Assembly: GCA_001799575.1 (NCBI GenBank)
Contig: MGTT01000019.1
Location: 1 to 64,000 of the forward strand
DNA: 64,000 bases
Source: Elusimicrobia bacterium GWA2_56_46
GTDB taxonomy: Bacteria > Elusimicrobiota > Elusimicrobia > Elusimicrobiales > UBA9959
Direction: 5' to 3'
Part shown: positions 42,122 through 50,082 of the stretch, piece after piece
How positions within the stretch are numbered: position 1 is the stretch's first letter
Layout of the letters: each line of letters begins with the position of its first letter
The notes under the pieces: model-generated
The model's database searches: none
Told to the model about the DNA's origin: nothing
What the model saw: the letters and a program-made list of their open reading frames with translations, nothing else
Program-made: the position numbers and the translations under genes

Positions 42122-43534
42122 TTATTGCAGTTTGAATTTGGTGAAAGCGACGAACGACATTCTGAAAAGCAGCAGACCGTGGCGGAACCTGCTGATCTTG
42201 GTTTCTCCGTACTTCCTTTCCTTGTAGCCCACTGGCACCTCTACGATCTTAAGATTCAGCTTGCTGGCGCCGAAAAGCAGGTCGAAATCGCCGAAAGGGT
42301 CGAAGTCTCCGAAGTAGGGGCGCCCGGCCTTTATCTTGTCGTAATTAGAGCGCAGCAGCACCTTGGTGCCGCAAAGGGTGTCCTTGATCCGCTGGCCCAG
42401 CGTCCAGGTGAAGATAAGGGAGAAAGTCTTGTTGCCCAGCATATTCAAAAAGCGCATGGCTCCTTTTTCCATGGGGTAGACCAGGCGCGAGCCGTTGATG
42501 AATTCGCCTTTTCCCTCGCTTATGGCGGTGTAAAATTTTTTCAGGTCTTCGGGTACCACGGTCAGATCGGCGTCCAGGATCATAAGCACGTCCCCCGCGG
42601 CCGCGTCGAAGCCTTTCCTGACGGCGTCGGCTTTGCCGAAAGCTCCGCCCTGAAGGAGGATCTTTACCGGGATTTCCGGGTGTTTTGCCGCTTCTTCCCT
42701 GATCTTTTCAACCGTGCCGTCGGAGGAATTTCCGTCCACGAAAACCAGTTCCGTGTTTTTGCCGATGGCGGGCAGTTCTCTGAAAAGGCGCTCCATGTTG
42801 CCGGCCTCGTCGCGGCAGGGGACTACGACCGAAACGGAGTAGCCTTTTATCTCGGGTCTGGCGGGTGTCTCGCGCGCGATTATGAATTGTATCATGCCCA
42901 GTTCCTTGAGAAAAGGCAGTTTCGCCAGGAACTTGTTGAAAAAAACGGAAAGCAGCGGTATGCGGAACGGCAGCAGGAAACGATAGCCTTTTTTTATGAC
43001 CTCGTAGTTGTTCAGGTAAAGCAGATTCTCTATATCCGCCAGGGCCAGCCAGTTCTGGCGCGGGTTTTTAGCCTTAAGACCGGCGGCTTCCGCCAGGATC
43101 ACCAGCGGTTCCCAGAGAGGATTGTAGGACGTAATGGCTACGCGGGAGCCCGGCCCGGTGACTTTTGAGAGGTTGCGGAAAGCCAGCCAGATGTCGTCGA
43201 GGTGGCCCAACAGATCCTGCATGACCACGTAGTCGAACTTCTCCGTTGCCGCGAGGGATTCGATGTCGTCTTCGGCGAAATCAAGCTCCGGGTGGCGTCT
43301 TTTCGCGGCCGCGGTCATGGCCGGGCTGAAATCCAGTCCCAGCGCCTGCGCGGGCTTCAATTCCGCCAGCAGGTCTCCGGTGCCGGAGCCTATTTCCAGA
43401 ACCGAGGCGTTTTCCGGGATTACGAAACGGAAAAAGTCCCTCAGTTCCGAGTGATAATAGCGGTTCCGTCCGCGCCAGACGTCGCGGGTGCCGGCGGATT
43501 CGTCAAAGAATTTGATCCTTTCCGCTTTTGTCAT
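42122..43534 (-). CDS. Fusion of a class I methyltransferase with a GT2 glycosyltransferase
   Basis: The 470-residue protein has a methyltransferase domain at residues 1-210 (ASVLEIGSGTGDLLAELKP, FDYVVMQDLLGHLDDIW) and a GT2 domain from about 228 (SVSVVVPCRDEAGNMERLF, LVFVDGNSSDGTVEKI, MILDADLTVVPEDLKKF). The GT2 half resembles polyprenyl-phosphate sugar synthases and has no membrane helices. The fusion suggests that methylation and sugar loading act on one substrate. The aminotransferase gene lies 22 bases upstream in the same direction. Confidence 0.88.
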   Translation of the reverse strand: MTKAERIKFFDESAGTRDVWRGRNRYYHSELRDFFRFVIPENASVLEIGSGTGDLLAELKPAQALGLDFSPAMTAAAKRRHPELDFAEDDIESLAATEKFDYVVMQDLLGHLDDIWLAFRNLSKVTGPGSRVAITSYNPLWEPLVILAEAAGLKAKNPRQNWLALADIENLLYLNNYEVIKKGYRFLLPFRIPLLSVFFNKFLAKLPFLKELGMIQFIIARETPARPEIKGYSVSVVVPCRDEAGNMERLFRELPAIGKNTELVFVDGNSSDGTVEKIREEAAKHPEIPVKILLQGGAFGKADAVRKGFDAAAGDVLMILDADLTVVPEDLKKFYTAISEGKGEFINGSRLVYPMEKGAMRFLNMLGNKTFSLIFTWTLGQRIKDTLCGTKVLLRSNYDKIKAGRPYFGDFDPFGDFDLLFGASKLNLKIVEVPVGYKERKYGETKISRFRHGLLLFRMSFVAFTKFKLQ

Positions 43535-43556
43535 AAACGCGGCTCAACCCGGAGGA

Positions 43557-44693
43557 TTAGACTGAAACTTTCCGGACAAGAGAGTCCTTTACCGCGTCGG
43601 TCACGGCTTTTATCTGTTCGCCGGTCAGTTCGGGGAACATCGGCAGGGAGAACACCGTGTCCTGCGTTTTCTCGCAGACCGGCAGATCGCCCCGCTTGTA
43701 GCCCAGGCGGGCGTACGCTTTCTGCAGATGCAGGGACACGGGATAATAGATCTGGTTGGCTATGCCGCTTTCGGTGAGAACCTTCTGCGCGTTGTCGCGC
43801 ACGGCTTTCGAGCCGAAGCGGATGGTGTAGTAATTGAACGAGTGTTTGCAATCGGGCCGGACTACGGGTGTTTCGCACACGTCTTTCAGGGCGGCGGCGT
43901 ATTTCGCGGCCGCGGCGTTGCGCATTTCCGTCCATTTGAGCACGCGCTTGAGTTTTACGGAAAGTATGGCGGCCTGGATGGTGTCCAGGCGGGAGTTGAA
44001 GCCTTCCATGTCGTGGAGATAGCGCACTTTGCTGCCGTGGTTCCTGAGCGCTTTGAGTTCCGCCGCTATCTCCGGATCGTTAGTGGTCACCAGTCCGCCG
44101 TCGCCGAACGCGCCCAGGTTCTTGGCGGGGAAGAAGCTGAAAGTACCGCAATCGCCTATGGCCCCTGTGTATTTCCAGTCCTTTCCGCCGGTTTTGTACT
44201 GGGCGGTGAAAGACTGGGCGCAGTCCTCGATCACTTTAAGGCCGTGTTTTTTGGCCAGGGCCATGATGGGATCCATGTCCGCGGGGTGGCCGTACAGGTG
44301 AACCGGGATGACCGCTTTCGTTCTTTTGGTGATCTTCTTCTCCACGGATTTCGGATCTATGTTGTAGGTGTCGGGTTCTATGTCGGCGAACACCGGGATA
44401 GCCCCGGACTGGCTGATGGTCTCGGTGGTGGCTATAAAGGTGAAAGGGGTGGTGATGACCTCGTCGCCGGGCTTTATTCCGGCGGCGACAATGGCGAGCC
44501 TGAGCGCGTCGGTGCCGTTGGCCACGCCCACTGCGTATTTTGAGCCGTTAAGGGCCGCAAATTCGTTTTCGAACTTCGCCACTTCCTCGCCCAGGATAAA
44601 ATTGCCTTTGTTCATCACGGCCCTGACCGCGGCTTCCGCTTCGTCTTTGATAGCGGGATAGCCCGCCAGCAGATCCACCATGGGTACTTTCAT
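43557..44693 (-). CDS. DegT/DnrJ/EryC1-type sugar aminotransferase
   Basis: The 378-residue protein has NGTDALRLAIVAAGIKPGDE, TTPFTFIATTETISQSG, VIEDCAQSFTAQY and the PLP-lysine region SFFPAKNLGAFGDGG near residue 189. The family transfers an amino group from glutamate to a keto-sugar nucleotide. It would supply an amino sugar for the glycan. A heptamer repeat stub (44711-44731) lies upstream. Confidence 0.92.
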   Translation of the reverse strand: MKVPMVDLLAGYPAIKDEAEAAVRAVMNKGNFILGEEVAKFENEFAALNGSKYAVGVANGTDALRLAIVAAGIKPGDEVITTPFTFIATTETISQSGAIPVFADIEPDTYNIDPKSVEKKITKRTKAVIPVHLYGHPADMDPIMALAKKHGLKVIEDCAQSFTAQYKTGGKDWKYTGAIGDCGTFSFFPAKNLGAFGDGGLVTTNDPEIAAELKALRNHGSKVRYLHDMEGFNSRLDTIQAAILSVKLKRVLKWTEMRNAAAAKYAAALKDVCETPVVRPDCKHSFNYYTIRFGSKAVRDNAQKVLTESGIANQIYYPVSLHLQKAYARLGYKRGDLPVCEKTQDTVFSLPMFPELTGEQIKAVTDAVKDSLVRKVSV

Positions 44694-44710
44694 ACAAGAA
44701 CCTCCGTACC

Positions 44711-44731
44711 AGGATTCAAGATTCCGGAATC
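44711..44731. repeat. Three-unit heptanucleotide array
   Basis: AGGATTC, AAGATTC and CGGAATC follow one another exactly. The units match those of the larger array at 45516-45610. The element lies in the divergent promoter region between 44693 and 44807. Confidence 0.55.
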
Positions 44732-44792
44732 CCTATAGGTTAATTGTATAAAAATACTCCGGGACGGGACAAATAAGAAATGGCTTATTTGT

Positions 44793-44798
44793 TATAAT
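44793..44798 (+). promoter_or_regulatory. -10 box placed for a leaderless or nearly leaderless mRNA
   Basis: TATAAT ends 8 bases before the ATG at 44807. No Shine-Dalgarno is visible before that ATG. A hairpin (AAATAAG/CTTATTT, 44771-44790) lies just upstream. The arrangement suggests a transcript with almost no 5' leader. Confidence 0.4.
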
Positions 44799-44806
44799 TA
44801 CAATTA

Positions 44807-45517
44807 ATGAAGACGAGCGTGATCATACCGTCCTTTAACGAGATAAAAACCCTGCCCGAGATCCTTAAAAAGATAGCGGAGCTGCCCATAGACAGGGAAG
44901 TGGTGGTGGTGGACGACGGTTCCACCGACGGCACCAGGGAATGGCTGGAGCGGGCGGCGGCCGGCAAAGCCTTTCCGTTCGTTCTTAAAGTGATAAAGCA
45001 CGAGGCCAATCAAGGCAAGGGCGGGGCGCTGCTCACCGGTTTCGCGGCCGCCGAGGGCGACATCGTTATTATCCAGGACGCGGATCTGGAATACGACCCC
45101 GGCTATATTCCGGAGATAGTGCGGCCGATAGCGGAGGGGGGCTACGACGTGGTTTACGGCTCGCGGCTGCTTTCCGGCCGTACCAGGACCCACAATATCA
45201 TGTACCTCTGGGGGAACCAGTTCCTGACTTTTCTCACGGCGTTTCTGTTCGGCGTGAAAATGACGGATTCCTATACCTGTTACAAGGCTTTCAGAACCCC
45301 GCTGGTGCGCTCCCTCGGTCTTGTTTCCGACGGCTTTGAGATCGAAGCCGAGATCTCCTGCAAGATCGCTTTCAGAAAATATAAATTCACCGAAGTTCCC
45401 ATCGCCTACGCGCCCAGGTCAAGGGGGGAAGGCAAGAAAATAAATTACAGGGACGCGGTCAAAGGCGTGCTCAAGATTTTAGAATTGAGGATTAAGAGTC
45501 TATTTGCCGGAATTTAA
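44807..45517 (+). CDS. GT2 glycosyltransferase, polyprenyl-phosphate sugar synthase type
   Basis: The 236-residue protein has SVIIPSFNEIKTLPEIL, VVVVDDGSTDGTREWL and IVIIQDADLEYDPGYIPEI with the DAD metal motif, and ends without membrane helices (LKILELRIKSLF). It resembles short DPM1-like enzymes and is related in layout to the protein at 29944. The end of the gene is drawn into a 7-bp-period sequence (TTGAGGATTAAGAG). Confidence 0.88.
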   Translation: MKTSVIIPSFNEIKTLPEILKKIAELPIDREVVVVDDGSTDGTREWLERAAAGKAFPFVLKVIKHEANQGKGGALLTGFAAAEGDIVIIQDADLEYDPGYIPEIVRPIAEGGYDVVYGSRLLSGRTRTHNIMYLWGNQFLTFLTAFLFGVKMTDSYTCYKAFRTPLVRSLGLVSDGFEIEAEISCKIAFRKYKFTEVPIAYAPRSRGEGKKINYRDAVKGVLKILELRIKSLFAGI

Positions 45518-45610
45518 GATTCCGGATTCAGGATTTAAGATTGCGGATTAAATAAAAGTGCTTCGGCGATCTTAAATCTTCAATCTTGAATCCGAAATCT
45601 TCAATCGCTT
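45516..45610. repeat. Inverted pair of heptanucleotide arrays
   Basis: The left arm has five units at 45516-45550 (AAGATTC, CGGATTC, AGGATTT, AAGATTG, CGGATTA). The right arm has six units at 45569-45610 (ATCTTAA, ATCTTCA, ATCTTGA, ATCCGAA and so on), roughly the reverse complement. The arms are separated by an 18-base spacer with a CTTCGG-type loop. The element fills the gap between the GT2 and WecA-like genes. Confidence 0.8.
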
Positions 45611-45632
45611 TTATTCCCCGGAGGTTCCCAGC

Positions 45633-46673
45633 GTGCGCGACTTAATAGAGAATTCAAGGCTTTATCTGCTGGCTTTCATGGTTCCGCTGGCGCTGTCGCT
45701 GGTTCTGACGCCGCTTCTGAGGCTGCTGGCGCTCCGGTTCGGATATGTGGACGCGCCCGGCGCGGAAGTTAAGACCCATAAGCAGGTCACTCCGCTCCTG
45801 GGCGGGGCCGCCATCTTCCTGGCTTTTTCGGCGGGGCTGGTTTTCATGCGGTTCTACACGTCTTTTCCCACCGGCACGCTGCGCGACCTGCGCGTCATCC
45901 TGGCCGGGGGCCTTGTCATGTTCGTTCTGGGGCTGATAGACGATCTGAAAAAACCGCATGGCCTGGGCTTTAAAACCAAGTTCTTCATACAGTTTTGCGT
46001 GGCTTTTTTTGTGGCGCTTTACGGGGTCAGGATAAATTTTATAAATCCCGATCATCTCTCTTTCATCCTGAGCATGGTCTGGATAGTGGGGGTATCCAAC
46101 GCTTTCAACATCATAGACGTCATGGACGGCCTGTCGGCCAGCCAGGCGGTGATGGCGGCGCTCGGGTTCCTGCTTATCTCTTTCCCTTCCGAGGCTATCT
46201 ATGTCAATGTCGCCTCGGCGGCGCTGGCCGGCGGCGCGCTGGGATTCCTGCCGTATAATTTTTCGAAGAGGATGAAGATCTTTATGGGGGATTCCGGGAG
46301 CCTTGTCTGCGGGTTCACCCTGGCGCTGGTGTCCATGGGAACCAGCTACAGCGCGGTGAATCCGCTGGGTGTTTACGCGCCGCTTTTCATCCTGGCCATC
46401 CCTCTTTACGACACTCTTTTCGTGTCGGTCATGCGCCTCCGGCGCGGGCATTCTCCGTTCATCGGAAGCAGGGATCATTTCGCTCTGCGGCTTGAGAAAC
46501 TTGGTTTTTCCAGGCCCCGGATAGTTTTTCTCACCGCCATGGCTTCGCTGGCGCTTTCCGTGTTCGCTTTCCTCGTCACGCAGGTTCCGCCGGTCTGGGG
46601 CGCTCTCATCTACCTGGTGGTGGGCGGAGAATTCCTCCTGGTCAGCGCCGGCATCTCCAAAATAAAAATCTAA
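45633..46673 (+). CDS. WecA/TagO-like polyprenyl-phosphate sugar-1-phosphate transferase
   Basis: The 346-residue protein has about eleven helices and the MraY/WecA motifs FVLGLIDDLKKPHGLGFKTK, SNAFNIIDVMDGLSASQAV and FMGDSGSLVCGF. It transfers a GlcNAc- or MurNAc-like phosphate from a UDP-sugar to undecaprenyl phosphate. As an initiating transferase it probably starts the glycan built by the surrounding genes. It converges on the histidine kinase with a 6-base gap. Confidence 0.9.
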   Translation: MRDLIENSRLYLLAFMVPLALSLVLTPLLRLLALRFGYVDAPGAEVKTHKQVTPLLGGAAIFLAFSAGLVFMRFYTSFPTGTLRDLRVILAGGLVMFVLGLIDDLKKPHGLGFKTKFFIQFCVAFFVALYGVRINFINPDHLSFILSMVWIVGVSNAFNIIDVMDGLSASQAVMAALGFLLISFPSEAIYVNVASAALAGGALGFLPYNFSKRMKIFMGDSGSLVCGFTLALVSMGTSYSAVNPLGVYAPLFILAIPLYDTLFVSVMRLRRGHSPFIGSRDHFALRLEKLGFSRPRIVFLTAMASLALSVFAFLVTQVPPVWGALIYLVVGGEFLLVSAGISKIKI

Positions 46674-46679
46674 CCCGGC

Positions 46680-48674
46680 TTACGCCGCGGATGGCGGCGC
46701 CGGCGGCACCGGCAGGTAAACTGAGAATTTTGCTCCTTTCCCCGGCTCGCTTTCCAGTTCTATCGTTCCCGCGTGCCGCGTCACTATTTCATGCACCAGG
46801 GACAGTCCCAGCCCGGTTCCTTTCCCGACTTCTTTTGTGGTGAAAAAAGGATTGAAGATCTTGGCATGCAGTTCCTTTGGGATCCCGCTGCCGGTGTCGG
46901 AAACGTCAATGCGGATAAAATCCTTTCCGTCCCGCCGGGACAGGGAGGTTCCGATCGTGAGCCTGCCCCCGGAAGGCATCGCGTCTATCGCGTTGGAGCA
47001 CAGGTTGATTATCACCTGCTGGAGCTGTCCGCTGTCGGCCGTTATCATGGGCAGCGGACTCCGGAGGTCTTTGACGATCTCCACGTTTTGCATCCGGGCC
47101 TGCGGCAGAATAAGGGAGAGCGCCGACTCGATGCTGGAATTGGGATCGAACGCCGGGTGCGCCGAGCGGCTGGACGCTCTGGAGAAGACAAGCAGATTCT
47201 GCACCAGCTCTTTGCAGCGCATCGCTTCGCGTTCTATTGATTTAAGCGGGGTTTTCAGCGGGTCATTTTCTTTTACGGTTTTCACCAGGCTTTGCGCGAA
47301 TCCCAGAATAATTCCCATCGGATTATTGATCTCGTGGGCCACTCCGGCCGCGAGCTGGCCTATGGCGGACATTTTTTCGGACTGCCGTGTCCGCGCCTCC
47401 ATGTTTTTTTGTTCGGTCGTGTCCGTGATGGTCTGGATGACCGAGATCACGTCCCCCTCGTTATTCAGCAGCGGGTAGCTGCGGGCCTCGTACGAGGCCG
47501 TTCCGCCGGGAGCTTCTCTTTTGTACTCGGCTCTGGCAGGTTTTTTTGTTTCAAGAGCCGCTTTCGCCGAACATTCCCCGGTTTTCGTAAAGCAAGGCGT
47601 GTCGCAGCGGTGGAACGCCTCGTAACAGGGTTTTCCGATCACTTCATCAAGCGGCCTGCCGGCCAGGCCGCAGAAAGCGGGATTCGCCAGGATAATCCGG
47701 TACTGCGTATCCGTCACTATCAAGGGGCCCACATTTTCCATAACGCCTTTAATGAAAGCTTCCGTTTTTTTGCGTTCCTGAACTTCTTTGTTCAGTTCGT
47801 CCCGGTTGACGGTGGTGTTCCGGAGACTGGAGACCATTTTATTAAAAGCTTCCGCAAGCTCCCCCAGCTCATTATCCGCGGTTATGCCTATCCGTCCGCT
47901 TAGATCCCCGGTTCTGGCCACGGCCGAGGCGGTGGCGGTGATGGCGAGGATAGGCCGCAGAGTGGTGCGCGAGAAAAAATAGGCGAGGATCAGCAGAAGC
48001 GCGAGGATTGACAGCACGGTGACCGCGGAAATATTGAATACGGCGGTTCTTGTGCTCAGCTCTATGAAAGAGAGGGCTTTTCTTAAGGTTTCTTCTTCAT
48101 AGCGTTTTTGCATTTCAAGAGTGGCGGCGATGATCGTCTGGTTGTATTGCGCCTGCCTGGAGAACCCGTTTTTTGACAATTCCAGTTCAAAAAATCCCAC
48201 GTCCGTTCCGCCGGATCGAACCGGCAGGAGGATCTTCATGGTGTCCGGCGAACGGGCGCTTCCGAAAGCTTTCGCAAGCGGCCGCTTTTTCGCGTCCAGG
48301 TAGGCGCCGTAAACCACATTTTTGTTCCTGACAAGAGCCTGGAGATGGCAGTTCAAAGCTTTTAGGTCGCCGTTTCGCAATTTGTCCGGCCCTAATTCCG
48401 CCATCAGCTCGGCCAGGGCTTTTCCGGTATCCTGCGCCGAAGCCAGCTGATTGGCATCGCTTCGTTCCGCCAAAGTCTGGAGGGACTCTCCGAACATCAT
48501 CGAATTCATCTCCGTGTGTTTGTTGAGAAGCGCGTAGATCTCCACCAGCGAGTTCTTCTGGTGGGCGATGATCACGGCCCCCGCGAGTGTCAGGATCGAC
48601 AGAACAGCCGCGGTGACAAGGGAAAGATATTTTATTCCGAGTCTGGATCTGAATGTCGTAAGGAATGGCAGCAT
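46680..48674 (-). CDS. Sensor histidine kinase (TM, HAMP, PAS, HisKA, HATPase)
   Basis: The 664-residue protein has TM helices near 20-38 and 217-236, a periplasmic domain between them, a HAMP region (about 237-290) and a PAS domain (about 308-420). The PAS domain holds four cysteines (GKPCYEAFHRCDTPC, TGECSAKAAL) that could bind a metal or cofactor. A histidine kinase core follows with GVAHEINNPMGIILGF (His about 447), NLCSNAID and DTGSGIPKELHAKIFNPFFT. No response regulator gene is adjacent. It lies 24 bases after a PhnD-like binding protein gene. Confidence 0.92.
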   Translation of the reverse strand: MLPFLTTFRSRLGIKYLSLVTAAVLSILTLAGAVIIAHQKNSLVEIYALLNKHTEMNSMMFGESLQTLAERSDANQLASAQDTGKALAELMAELGPDKLRNGDLKALNCHLQALVRNKNVVYGAYLDAKKRPLAKAFGSARSPDTMKILLPVRSGGTDVGFFELELSKNGFSRQAQYNQTIIAATLEMQKRYEEETLRKALSFIELSTRTAVFNISAVTVLSILALLLILAYFFSRTTLRPILAITATASAVARTGDLSGRIGITADNELGELAEAFNKMVSSLRNTTVNRDELNKEVQERKKTEAFIKGVMENVGPLIVTDTQYRIILANPAFCGLAGRPLDEVIGKPCYEAFHRCDTPCFTKTGECSAKAALETKKPARAEYKREAPGGTASYEARSYPLLNNEGDVISVIQTITDTTEQKNMEARTRQSEKMSAIGQLAAGVAHEINNPMGIILGFAQSLVKTVKENDPLKTPLKSIEREAMRCKELVQNLLVFSRASSRSAHPAFDPNSSIESALSLILPQARMQNVEIVKDLRSPLPMITADSGQLQQVIINLCSNAIDAMPSGGRLTIGTSLSRRDGKDFIRIDVSDTGSGIPKELHAKIFNPFFTTKEVGKGTGLGLSLVHEIVTRHAGTIELESEPGKGAKFSVYLPVPPAPPSAA

Positions 48675-48698
48675 AGTGGGAGAATCCGGGCTTCAAAG

Positions 48699-49595
48699 TC
48701 AGTATTTGAACTTTACTTTGTCCAGAACCTTTCTTACCGGGTCGAAATCGGCGTTTTTCGAAGGGATGAAAGTTTCGACCCCGCCGGGAAGGTTCGCGGC
48801 GGAGACCAGTTCTTTCGGCAGTCTTAGAAACGCTTCTTTTACTTTCTTCGCCGTTTCGGGCTTCAATCCGGTCCTCGCGGAAAGGGGCCAGGCCGGATAG
48901 CGCGGGGTTTGGGCCAGGATCCGGATCTGGCTTGTGTCGATGCGGTCCGTCATGATCTCAAGGATGCCGTTCCGTATCGTGCCGAAGTCGGCTTCCCGGT
49001 TGTAGACCGCCATCACCACTTTTTCCTGTTTGTTTCCGGGGGACTCGGTCAGGGCGCAATCTTTCAGGAGATCTATCTTTTTGTCCATAGCGTAGGCGTT
49101 CTGGAATATAAAGCCGGCCGCGGAGGTCTTCCCCACGATCCAGCCTTTTTTCCCCTTGATGTCCGCAAAAGTTTTTATTCCGGGATCGTCCGCGCGGGAA
49201 ATAAAAAGACCGTAAAAATCGTCCGTCCCTTTGGGCGTCATCGCCAGAGCAAAAACTTCATGAAAGATCTCCTCTGACTTTTTTCTGGTCGAGATTTGTG
49301 CATAGATGACGGGATTTGAATACGCAAAATCCACTTTTCCTTCTCTGCAAAGCTTCATATGCTCGGCGAAGTCTTTGGGAAAGACCATCGTGAACTTTAT
49401 GCCGGTTTCTTTCTCCACGCGGTCAAGGAGGGGGCGCCACGCCGAAAAAGTAAGGACATTTGTCAGCTGCGGCAGCATGGCGAAAGTCAATTCCTCCGCC
49501 GCGCGCGCTCCTGGGGCCGAAACTTCGGCGTATACCGCCAAAACCAGGCAGACGGCCAGGGCGCGGCCCGGCAGGAAAGCGGCTATTTTTGACAT
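48699..49595 (-). CDS. PhnD/AioX-like periplasmic binding protein
   Basis: The start is set at the ATG at 49595, preceded by AAGGGGGAA; it gives a clear signal peptide (MSKIAAFLPGRALAVCLVLA). The frame is open to 49733. The 298-residue protein has LTFAMLPQLTNVLTFSAWRP, VDFAYSNPVIYAQIST and FADIKGKKGWIVGKTSAAGF, the pattern of phosphate/phosphonate-type binding proteins. No permease or ATPase gene is near, and a histidine kinase gene follows. Binding proteins of this type paired with kinases sense oxyanions such as arsenite, phosphite or phosphonate. The ligand here is unknown. Confidence 0.82.
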   Translation of the reverse strand: MSKIAAFLPGRALAVCLVLAVYAEVSAPGARAAEELTFAMLPQLTNVLTFSAWRPLLDRVEKETGIKFTMVFPKDFAEHMKLCREGKVDFAYSNPVIYAQISTRKKSEEIFHEVFALAMTPKGTDDFYGLFISRADDPGIKTFADIKGKKGWIVGKTSAAGFIFQNAYAMDKKIDLLKDCALTESPGNKQEKVVMAVYNREADFGTIRNGILEIMTDRIDTSQIRILAQTPRYPAWPLSARTGLKPETAKKVKEAFLRLPKELVSAANLPGGVETFIPSKNADFDPVRKVLDKVKFKY

Positions 49596-49675
49596 ATTCC
49601 CCCTTAATCCGGCATTACCGCCGATAATCATCACTTTATTATATAAAAAAACCGCTTTGCTTCGCCGGGTTGTCG

Positions 49676-50068
49676 TTAGTCCGCCGTTATTTCGAATTCC
49701 GGCGGATCCTGCAAATGGCGCTTTACGGCGCAAAGTCCCGCGGCTTTCAGTATGGCGTCCCGGTACTGGGGGGGGAAATCCGGCGGGAGGCGCATTTTCA
49801 TGGCCACTTTTTTCACCAGGCGCGACTCCGGATCAAAATTGAAAGAAACGATTATTTTGAACCCTTCCGTGGAGAGATTCCGGTTCCGCATGAAATCCAC
49901 CGCGTAGATCCCCGCGCAGGTGCCAAGCGAGGCCAGGAACAGGTCGAAAGGCGTGGGCGCGGAACCTTCGCCGCCCGCGCTTTTGGGCTGATCCGTCTTT
50001 ATTTCAAAACCGTGCCAGGCCGCGTTTATTTTTTTGTTTCCCCCGAAAGTTATTTCCATGTCAGCCAT
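49676..50068 (-). CDS. OsmC-family protein
   Basis: The 130-residue protein has TPFDLFLASLGTCAGIYAVDF and LKAAGLCAVKRHL, placing the two redox cysteines of the OsmC/YhfA family. Some members reduce organic hydroperoxides, while the YhfA type has unknown activity. An AGGAGGATC Shine-Dalgarno lies ahead of the ATG, and the gap to the HD-GYP gene upstream is 14 bases, so it is probably in the same operon. Confidence 0.85.
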   Translation of the reverse strand: MADMEITFGGNKKINAAWHGFEIKTDQPKSAGGEGSAPTPFDLFLASLGTCAGIYAVDFMRNRNLSTEGFKIIVSFNFDPESRLVKKVAMKMRLPPDFPPQYRDAILKAAGLCAVKRHLQDPPEFEITAD

Positions 50069-50082
50069 AAGTTTTGATCCTC

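Noticed and set aside
48699-49733. Complete phosphonate ABC transporter
   Set aside because: No permease or ATPase gene is adjacent; the neighbours are a histidine kinase and an OsmC protein.
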